DNA of 64,000 nucleotides. Source: Phytomonas francai (Eukaryota; Euglenozoa; Kinetoplastea; Trypanosomatida; Trypanosomatidae). The notes under the pieces were generated by a model. The model did not search any database and was not told the origin of the DNA. It worked only from the letters and a program-made list of their open reading frames with translations. Positions 1-7,633 of the stretch are shown here, piece by piece; the stretch's first letter is position 1; each line of letters begins with the position of its first letter. The stretch covers positions 777,050-841,049 of the forward strand of contig MJCC01000002.1 of assembly GCA_001766655.1 (NCBI GenBank), in the 5' to 3' direction. The position numbers and the translations under genes are program-made.

Positions 1-2
1 AG

Positions 3-3000
3 AGCCTTTTCACTGCGCGGGCTGAGACTGTCTTGCGGGTCGCACGCATCAGCCCCCTCCACTTCGATGCCATCATCCCTAAAGAGGTTCTTGACGCCTT
101 TAAGAACTTCATGGTTGTTCATCCAATGTATAGGTTTCTAAGAAAGGTAGCCCCGAGGAAAGTACGAAGTGAGATGAATTTAATTGGACTTAATCAGACT
201 ATAGAAGAAGGTAAAAATTGCCAAAGTAGCTCGAAAACGGCAAGCACCCTATCTAGCATTCGATGGTTTGATGGCCAGGACGACAAGAAGAGCAATGCTG
301 CTTCTCGTCATCGCAAAAACACGGGAAGGAGTATCTCTAAACTTGCTGCGGTTGAACAGCTCCCACATTTTCGTAAGATGTCTTCCTTTGGGAAGCTGAG
401 CCAGATTAAGGATAAACCACCGTCTCGGAACAAGCCTATGATGAACACCGCAACGACAATCTCACATCAGTCGCACATCCAAACGAGTGAAAATGACAAA
501 AGCGGCAAAGTTAATACTATTTCCGGCAATACTCCACATGCACACCGATTTTCGAATACCAAGCACTCATCCATAGGATCCTCTCTTTGGCACCAGATCA
601 GCCCCGACGGTGAAATTGTTTTCTTGGGTGGTCGAAATCTGTACCGCTTCCCACTCGAGGCGCTCTGTGCGAACAATACCATAATTATTGAAATAATTAT
701 GGACGGTACCATCATCCAATGGAATCCCATTGCTCAGCACGTGATCGGCTACGTGCCATATGAGGTGATCGGGCAGAATATTTTTGATCTCATGAACTGC
801 GAAGAGAGCCGGAAAAAGCTGCGAACAATGCTGAAGGCTGGAAAGGAATACGCGGGAAAGTGGGAGTCGTATGTGTCCGCGGAGCTAAATTCGCAGAAGA
901 TATTTTCCTTTCGACAAAATACAGGGCTGTACCAGATCGATGTTGCGTTGAGCGTCATCCCTTCCATATCTTCTTCGTTCTCCGAAGTGTTCCTTTTAGT
1001 GGGCCGTGAATCGAAATACCATGCTGCGGCCAATTACTCTACCGATGTTGTGGCTTGGCTAAACGAGCGGATGCGTCCGCAGCTCGCAAACTTTCAGTAT
1101 TACATCTCGTACATCGAATCTAAGAAGTGGATGGTAACGCCTGATGATGCTATCTTATTGCGAAGACACTTGGATGCCTGTATGGTAACCGTTGAGCACC
1201 TCGCCCGCTTGTCTTTGCTTACCATGGAGACCGTTAGAGATTCTTTGCGGCCGACTCAACTGATTGTTCCGATTAGACATTTTATAAACCACGCCTGTGC
1301 ACTCGTGCGTAACACCAATTGCAATTTGTCTTGCAATGCAGATGATATCACACCCAACGTAAACGTCTTCTTGGATGCCGAAAAGGTTATCCTGTTTCTG
1401 TGCTTGTTGCTAAAAGATGTGATCAACTCCCTGCAGTACGACCCCGAGATGCACGTCGATATTGAGCTTCGGGTTATGATTATCGAACCGGAGAGCACCT
1501 ATTTCGGGCAGCAGCTTAAGCCCGACGCGGCGCAACCATCCCCACGGCAGTCTCCAAGATCGCAGCAGCAAAACCAGGACCAGGCCGATCCGGGCGTAAA
1601 TGGTGCCGGATCGCCCGGAGCAGTGGCAGCGTTGTCTGGCGGCGGCGGCAATTCCCTGCCGGGGGCCCCCTCGAACTCCCCCCAATCCCGCAAGGCCTCC
1701 GCGCCTTCTTCGGTCGACGCCGTCAAATCCTCGCTCGTGTCGGGGCCGCGAAGCACCGTAGGGGATACGAAGGAGAGCAAATCGTCGGCCGCGTACAGTT
1801 CGCTGCCGCCCCAGAGCAGCTCCTCGGCCTATCCACCGCCGAACGCGGAGCAGAGCGAGGGCATCGACCTGCAGCTCTCCTCGCTGCGCCGGATCTGCTT
1901 CGAGCTGCGCGACAACGGCCTGACGATCCCGCTCTTCCACTCGACGCGGGAGGCCGCGGACGGGCCGGAGTCGCCGTCGAAGTCCTTCCTTCCGACGGTG
2001 CTGAGCCCGACGCTTCGGTTCGACCGTCCGGAGGCGCCCCCGACGGCGCCGTACAACAGCCCGGTGGTGGCGGACGGCGCCGCCCCGGCCTTCCCGCGCG
2101 CCGCCCGCCGCGGCGAGGCCCTCCCGCACGTCGAGCGCCTCGTCGCCGCGATGGGCGGCCTCCTGCGCTGCTTCACGCGGCCGGAGGTGGACGGGAACGT
2201 CGTGCGGGTGGAGCTCCCGCTGCTGCCGGTGCCCGGGAGCCGGGAGGCGGGGCCGGGGGCGGCCGCGGGGGCCTCCGGGGCCGAGCGCGGGGGCCGCTCG
2301 CTGACCGTCCTCGTCGCCGACACCCACCACGTGCACCGGAACCACCTCTGCCAGATCCTCTGGGCCCGCCAGCACGCCGTCATCCCGCTCGGCTCCTTCG
2401 ACGAGCTCATGCGCGCGATCGCGGGGAACACCGCGGATATCCTCATCATCGACCCGATCCAGCTCGACCTCGGGCTCGAGGACTACGTCGCGCGGCACGG
2501 GCGCGACCCCTTCGGCGACATCCTCGAGCGCACGAGCCGCATGGTGCTCATCGTTGTCGGCATGGACTTCAGCGACTGGCGGGTGCGGCGGCTGCTCGAC
2601 CGGAACTCCGTCATCGAGGTCCCGAAGCTCGGCTCCGCCGCGCTCATCCACATCGCGATCCAGGAGGCGGAGCAGATGGTCGCCGAGATGCGCGACGAGG
2701 AGGACCGCATCGAGCAGCTCCGCGCCAACTTCACGAACGCCGCGGCCGGGCGGCATAAGGTCGGCCGCCTCCTCGGCAAGGGCACCTTCGGCGACGTCTA
2801 CGAGGTCAAGGACACCCTCACGAGCGGGCGCATGGCTATGAAGCGGATGCAGCTCCACGAGGGCACCGTCGTCGACGAGGTCGTGCAGGAGATCCTCGCG
2901 ATGACGTCGCTGCAGCACGAGAACATCGTTCACTACTTTTACTGCGAGAAGGAAAGCGATACCATGCTGCGCTTGTACATGGAGCTCGCGACGGAGGGCT

Positions 3001-3932
3001 CGCTCCGGGATCGCATCCGCGAGAACCCCGGCGTTGGGCTGCCGTTCGAGGAGATTGTCCAGCGGCTCACCGGGATCTGCCGCGGCCTCGCCTACGTCCA
3101 CTCCCAGCACTACGTCCACTGCGATCTGAAAACCGCCAATCTCCTCCTGGGGACCCACGGACGCACCAAGATCGGGGACTTTGGTACCGCCAAGCAGCTG
3201 AAGCCCGGGCAAAAGCTCTATAAATTGCTCGGAACGCCGCAGTATATGGCGCCCGAGGTGCTCATGGCGGACGTTCAGCAGCGTATCGGGTACGATTACA
3301 AAGCGGATGTCTGGTCGGTCGGCTGCATCGCCCTCGAGATGGCAACGGGGCTGCCGCCTTTCTCGCACATTGAGCAGAGCCACGGGATGGGGATTATTAA
3401 ATATCTTTCGGAGCTCACCGATACGCCAGATCTGTCACCGCTCTTTAGCGGGAATCCGCTGATTTACGAGTTTGTGAAGGCGTGCTTGGAGATTAACGCG
3501 GAGCTGCGTCCGACCGCACAGGAGTTGCTGCATTTTGATATTTTGCAGGGCACGGGGACAAGCATCCGGGCGGAGCGCATCATGAGACGTGCGGAGATGC
3601 TCTACAAGCTCAATAAATACGCATCGATACGCGACAAACCCAAAGAGAGATCCAACGATGAGTCCAACAAGAGTGATTCAGAGTCCACGGATGGCACTGA
3701 TGATTATGAGGAGGAGGAAGAGGAGGAGGAGGATGGTGTTGGTGGTGGTGATGGTGGTGGTGGTGATGGCAGAGCTGCTCAATATAGCTATGAAACCAAT
3801 TTCCGAAACTCTGTAAGCTCCTCATCGGCAAGTGAAAGTAGCTTCACATCGACATCATCTTCGCAATCCGCTTTATCGTTGAATTGGTCGATCGAGTCGC
3901 TTCAACCTAGTATATCCTCAAAAACGATGTAA
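3..3932 (+). CDS. PAS / degenerate histidine-kinase-receiver / STE11-like protein kinase, 5' partial
   Basis: This is a signalling Ser/Thr kinase with a multi-domain sensory N-terminus. The frame is open from the window edge and no convincing ATG starts it (first in-frame ATG at 111), so the 5' end is probably missing. Residues below are counted from the TTG at 33. A PAS domain covers about 210-330. A DHp/HATPase-like region covers about 340-475 and resumes around 615-750, split by a low-complexity Pro/Ser/Gly/Gln insert. A receiver-like domain covers about 760-890 (VLVAD, LIIDP). The kinase domain covers about 907-1180, with GKGTFG, the Lys codon at 2841, HCDLK at 3117 and DFG at 3177. The catalytic loop has Cys where RD kinases have Arg. 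The tail is acidic, then Gly-rich, then Ser-rich. The kinase resembles the MAPKKK group. The few residues before 33 resemble the end of a cyclic-nucleotide-binding domain. Codon use becomes very GC-rich between about 1600 and 3200. Confidence 0.85.
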   Translation, partial: SLFTARAETVLRVARISPLHFDAIIPKEVLDAFKNFMVVHPMYRFLRKVAPRKVRSEMNLIGLNQTIEEGKNCQSSSKTASTLSSIRWFDGQDDKKSNAASRHRKNTGRSISKLAAVEQLPHFRKMSSFGKLSQIKDKPPSRNKPMMNTATTISHQSHIQTSENDKSGKVNTISGNTPHAHRFSNTKHSSIGSSLWHQISPDGEIVFLGGRNLYRFPLEALCANNTIIIEIIMDGTIIQWNPIAQHVIGYVPYEVIGQNIFDLMNCEESRKKLRTMLKAGKEYAGKWESYVSAELNSQKIFSFRQNTGLYQIDVALSVIPSISSSFSEVFLLVGRESKYHAAANYSTDVVAWLNERMRPQLANFQYYISYIESKKWMVTPDDAILLRRHLDACMVTVEHLARLSLLTMETVRDSLRPTQLIVPIRHFINHACALVRNTNCNLSCNADDITPNVNVFLDAEKVILFLCLLLKDVINSLQYDPEMHVDIELRVMIIEPESTYFGQQLKPDAAQPSPRQSPRSQQQNQDQADPGVNGAGSPGAVAALSGGGGNSLPGAPSNSPQSRKASAPSSVDAVKSSLVSGPRSTVGDTKESKSSAAYSSLPPQSSSSAYPPPNAEQSEGIDLQLSSLRRICFELRDNGLTIPLFHSTREAADGPESPSKSFLPTVLSPTLRFDRPEAPPTAPYNSPVVADGAAPAFPRAARRGEALPHVERLVAAMGGLLRCFTRPEVDGNVVRVELPLLPVPGSREAGPGAAAGASGAERGGRSLTVLVADTHHVHRNHLCQILWARQHAVIPLGSFDELMRAIAGNTADILIIDPIQLDLGLEDYVARHGRDPFGDILERTSRMVLIVVGMDFSDWRVRRLLDRNSVIEVPKLGSAALIHIAIQEAEQMVAEMRDEEDRIEQLRANFTNAAAGRHKVGRLLGKGTFGDVYEVKDTLTSGRMAMKRMQLHEGTVVDEVVQEILAMTSLQHENIVHYFYCEKESDTMLRLYMELATEGSLRDRIRENPGVGLPFEEIVQRLTGICRGLAYVHSQHYVHCDLKTANLLLGTHGRTKIGDFGTAKQLKPGQKLYKLLGTPQYMAPEVLMADVQQRIGYDYKADVWSVGCIALEMATGLPPFSHIEQSHGMGIIKYLSELTDTPDLSPLFSGNPLIYEFVKACLEINAELRPTAQELLHFDILQGTGTSIRAERIMRRAEMLYKLNKYASIRDKPKERSNDESNKSDSESTDGTDDYEEEEEEEEDGVGGGDGGGGDGRAAQYSYETNFRNSVSSSSASESSFTSTSSSQSALSLNWSIESLQPSISSKTM

Positions 3933-5200
3933 AAACTCATACAAATGAACGTGACGATGCTTTCGATTTTGCGTATGTATGTATAAGTCTATATACATAC
4001 AGAGACATTGTAACGCGTATAGTATACAATAATTCAAGGGATCGGAAAGAAGGCAAACTCACTCTTGCTTAAAAGAAAATGTGTGAAATATAAATGAACG
4101 ATTAGTTATAAGTGTTACGTCTATAAGTGGTTGATGTTCTCCTCCACTTCACACCTTCTTCACCCCATTTTTTTTTTCTTATACTAAGTAAATGGGGATA
4201 TGGATATAATGGGAAAAAGAGTTACGATTGAAAATATCAAAGAATCAGGGGGAAAAATATTGAGGTAAGCGCATGAGAGTGAGTGTGTATCTTGTAACTT
4301 CATAAAATGACATTTATTTTTATATTAGGTTTACCACCTACTACAAATTTTCCCCTTTACAAGGATCGTGTTTTTTTTTCGTATTTAAATAAATGTGAAC
4401 AATTTAATTAAAAGAAAGCGTTCATTATATATATAACAACAACAACGAAAAAGAAAAGCGCATTGCTTTAAAAGAGCTTTATTGGTTTCGATTTTTTTTT
4501 TAGATCAAACGTTTTTTTTTTTTGACTTAACACAAGCATAGTTTTATAAAAAAGGAGATCGCTACCTCTTGCAATAATTTTGTATTTTTTTCCCCCCTTG
4601 ATGTTCACTTTGCTTCTTTGTCGTTGATTCTAAGGCTACTTTATTAGCACAGTTCGAGAATTCGAAAAATCATTTTACGCACCTTCAGAATATTTCGATT
4701 GGATAGTGTTTAACTTAACAGGCGTCCATCCATTAACACCTTTTTTCATCTTTTTTTGTTCGTCGGAATATCAATCACGTTAAATTTCGTTAACTTTAAG
4801 ATTAGTAATTTTCTTTTAAATGAGTGGAGAATACCACACAGAGATGTGATACTTAGGGAGGATGGCAAGAATGAAATAAAATGTGTTTTCATACACGAGC
4901 ATTGTGGGCGCGAATCTATTTTTATGTATATAAAAATACCACAAATATAAAGTGATAATAGATGCATTTTTTTTCCCGTGTGGACCTGCTTGGGTATATA
5001 TATCTTTTTTTTTTTTGAACATGTGTCTAGCTTATTTTTCCTTAAAAAAAAACAAGTGGCTCATTTACACAATTGTTTCACTTTTTGTCTTTCTCTTTTT
5101 TTTTCATTTGATTGTATTATTATAGCATACAAAAAGAGCATCAACAAGGGGAGAAGTAAGACCAACATTCGCAAAAATCTCCTCTCTTCCATCTCCCATT
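3933..5200. other. Intergenic spacer, no gene seen
   Basis: This is AT-rich sequence with several T-tracts of 8-11 bases (for example near 4370, 4493, 4511, 5005 and 5096) and a short TA repeat near 4426. The tract ending in TATTATTATAG at about 5125 is a plausible trans-splice acceptor for the gene starting at 5201. Short ORFs on both strands around 4750-5020 are low-complexity and look accidental. Confidence 0.6.
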
Positions 5201-7411
5201 ATGGAGGAACGAGAGCTCATTACAGTCGGTTTTGGTAACTTTTCTAATCTCGTAGCCGCCCAATGGGCTAACGGAACCAGTCAATACGACGTTCACCACA
5301 AAACTCTTTATTACGAGCGCCGAAGAGGCGGTGTCGGAAGGTCGGAAACGCAGCCCGGGGGCTCCCGTGCACTTCGCCTGCTTCTTCTGGATGCCCCGCA
5401 CGTGACCTACCTGATAAGTCTTTCCGAAGCTGAGAGAAGTGCCGAGGCCGAGAGCGAGATCAGCAAAGAGGATCCTCACAATTCTTCTTTTTCCCGACGC
5501 CACCCGATGAGAATCGCGTGTGATGTAGACTTGACAAAGGAAGAGGCGCGCCTCGAAAGGATTGCGCATTTTATGCAGAGGCGATACGGGCGTCCACGCA
5601 GCTCAGAGGAAAATGATGACGAGGAAGGAGAGGAAGGGCATTCTTCGTCGCGAAGCGCCGACTCCGATGATGAGACTCCTGATGAGTTCTACTATTCGAC
5701 GAAGAATGTGGATTTCAGCGGAAATCCAGGCTCTCCAGCGTATCACGATCCATCCGCTCAGTCGTTAGCCTCGCCGAACGAGCCCCCTCGTAAGAAGCAC
5801 GACTCGGAGCTTCATCCCGGCAGGCTGAAATCCCCTCAAAAGCACTCTGCGAGGCTATTTCGAACGAAAGACCCTTTAGCGTCGTGGTGGAAGTACATCA
5901 CGGCGGGGGTCGATCCTGGCAATTTCACCACCTTGCGTCCCTTTCACGCCTCGGCGCCCGTTAGCGAGGTGGCTGCGATCCACAGCTTCGGCTACGGCCT
6001 TGCGCACGTGAAGAGCGAGGCCCTGCAGGAGGCCCAGGGGCTCGCGGAGAACCTTCGCCGCCAACTCGAAGACGCCGATCATTTACAGGGCTTGCAGTGC
6101 TTTGTCGATGGGGATTCGCTTTTTGGCGGTGCCGCCCACAACACGCTCCGAGAGTTCTGGGAAGACGTAGGGCCAAAGGTTCCAGTGGCGCTTTTCTCCA
6201 TTTTTACCCCTCTCCCTCCGGAGATTCAGCCGCGGCAGGGAAAGGACTCCTCGCCTGAACGACGATCCTTCTCGCCTAGCATGGCCAATCCTGGAGGATT
6301 GTCGATGTCCACCGTGCCCTTCGCGAATCGGCGCGTCGGGGAGGCTTGCCTTAATCGTCTATTATCCACATCCCTTCTTTCCGAGCCTGGTTCGGCGTTA
6401 TATATCCCGATTGAAATGGGACATTGGCCCTCATTTTTTTCCACCAACTCGAACGGAATAGCCCCTGAAGGTAGTCTTATGAATGCATCGTGTTGGTGGA
6501 TCGAGGAGGATGCCGCCGCCGCGCAGTATTTAGCGGCTGCTATCGATACCGCACTATACGGTACGCGCGATGGGGGCTTGGCAGACGCCGTCGATGCGCG
6601 AGAGGAGGCAATAGGCGATGAAAAACGTAAGGGCCCTGCGTATTATCTTGGTGAGTGGAGCAAAACCCTCCGCCCAAGCCCCTCTTACCGAGTTTCCGCA
6701 CTCTTCGCTTCCCTTCCCTTGCCAGTTGACCCCCGATCGAATCCGCAGCATAGCGGTGAGTTGTGGAGCTTTCTCGAGTCAACGCCGCTCCTAGGGCTCT
6801 CCGAGAGCGGTGGCGTTTCCCATGGGCGGGGCTTTATTCCTCTTTCGCATGGCATGCCGTATTCCCCGCTTTCAACCGCAGGGAGGGTTCTCGGGCACTC
6901 TTTGACTTTACGCGGCGCCGGCGTTCTTCCTTCTCGCGTGTATTCCCCCGCGGAGGCGATTCTGCGTTATGCCCTGCCCCTGCGCAACTCGGCCTACCTA
7001 CCCCTGCTTACGCGGAGCAATTATCCAGTATCGGGTACCTTTCCACGGGAGCTTCTCTTCGATTCGAAAGAAGAATATATTGCGGCTAATAAGATCTTAA
7101 GACAAGGCGCCTCCTCTTCTTCGTCCCAGGCTTTAGCAAATGAAACTTCAAATCCGAGAGGAACTCTTGCAGAACGGTTTGATAGTGTCGATGTCGGTTC
7201 TCACGTTATCACGACCTTTAATTCCGCCCCTATGTTAGATGGTGTAGTTAGGGAGGCCCAGAAAGCGCTTCGCTATAATATGAATACGTATTGCACCTCG
7301 TATTGGATGGAGGAAGAGGATTGGAAGGAACGCATTGAGGACGTGCTTGAGATGCGTGATGATTACCGCCACGATGAAGTGGGCAATGGTGATTCAGACT
7401 CTGAGGACTAG
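5201..7411 (+). CDS. Misato/DML1 family tubulin-like protein
   Basis: The product has 736 residues. Its N-terminus (ELITVGFGNFSNLVAAQWAN) matches the Misato segment that resembles the start of tubulin (GQ..N..G..FW). A second family block at about residues 225-330 contains WWKYITAG, LQGLQCFVDGDSLFGG and LREFWEDVGPK, which correspond to the Misato/DML1 tubulin-like region around the LQGFQ motif. Members act in mitochondrial distribution and chaperonin-assisted tubulin or actin biology in yeast and animals; that role is carried over by family only. An acidic Ser-rich insert (about 140-210) separates the two blocks, and the C-terminus is acidic. The ATG at 5201 is the first in-frame ATG before the conserved block, about 75 bases after an AG-ended pyrimidine tract. 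The protein is longer than typical human Misato (about 570 residues), mostly through inserts. Confidence 0.75.
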   Translation: MEERELITVGFGNFSNLVAAQWANGTSQYDVHHKTLYYERRRGGVGRSETQPGGSRALRLLLLDAPHVTYLISLSEAERSAEAESEISKEDPHNSSFSRRHPMRIACDVDLTKEEARLERIAHFMQRRYGRPRSSEENDDEEGEEGHSSSRSADSDDETPDEFYYSTKNVDFSGNPGSPAYHDPSAQSLASPNEPPRKKHDSELHPGRLKSPQKHSARLFRTKDPLASWWKYITAGVDPGNFTTLRPFHASAPVSEVAAIHSFGYGLAHVKSEALQEAQGLAENLRRQLEDADHLQGLQCFVDGDSLFGGAAHNTLREFWEDVGPKVPVALFSIFTPLPPEIQPRQGKDSSPERRSFSPSMANPGGLSMSTVPFANRRVGEACLNRLLSTSLLSEPGSALYIPIEMGHWPSFFSTNSNGIAPEGSLMNASCWWIEEDAAAAQYLAAAIDTALYGTRDGGLADAVDAREEAIGDEKRKGPAYYLGEWSKTLRPSPSYRVSALFASLPLPVDPRSNPQHSGELWSFLESTPLLGLSESGGVSHGRGFIPLSHGMPYSPLSTAGRVLGHSLTLRGAGVLPSRVYSPAEAILRYALPLRNSAYLPLLTRSNYPVSGTFPRELLFDSKEEYIAANKILRQGASSSSSQALANETSNPRGTLAERFDSVDVGSHVITTFNSAPMLDGVVREAQKALRYNMNTYCTSYWMEEEDWKERIEDVLEMRDDYRHDEVGNGDSDSED

Positions 7412-7598
7412 TCTATCGAATTCAAATAATCTTAATTGTAATTTTTTGCCGTCACCTTAAACCGGGGACACATACATACAGACACACAGACATGGACTAT
7501 ATTCTCTTTATTTGGTAACCTAGGCATGAAAGCTAACCTTTTTTTATTTTATGGGGTGAAGATGTCGTTAATACTATTACGCTTCACTAATATATGGA

Positions 7599-7609
7599 TT
7601 TTTTTTTAG
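7599..7609 (+). promoter_or_regulatory. Putative trans-splice acceptor for the TTLL gene
   Basis: A run of T residues ends in TTTAG at 7609, 24 bases before the ATG at 7634. A polypyrimidine tract followed by the first AG is the usual kinetoplastid spliced-leader acceptor. This is inferred from sequence only. Confidence 0.45.
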
Positions 7610-7633
7610 TATTTTATCAGTTCACAAAGGTTG

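Noticed and set aside
1410..3383. A 657-codon minus-strand ORF opposite the kinase
   Set aside because: It mirrors the GC-saturated island: with G/C third positions the antisense frame rarely meets stops. The protein is Arg/Leu/Val/Asp low-complexity, and the sense frame has clear domains.
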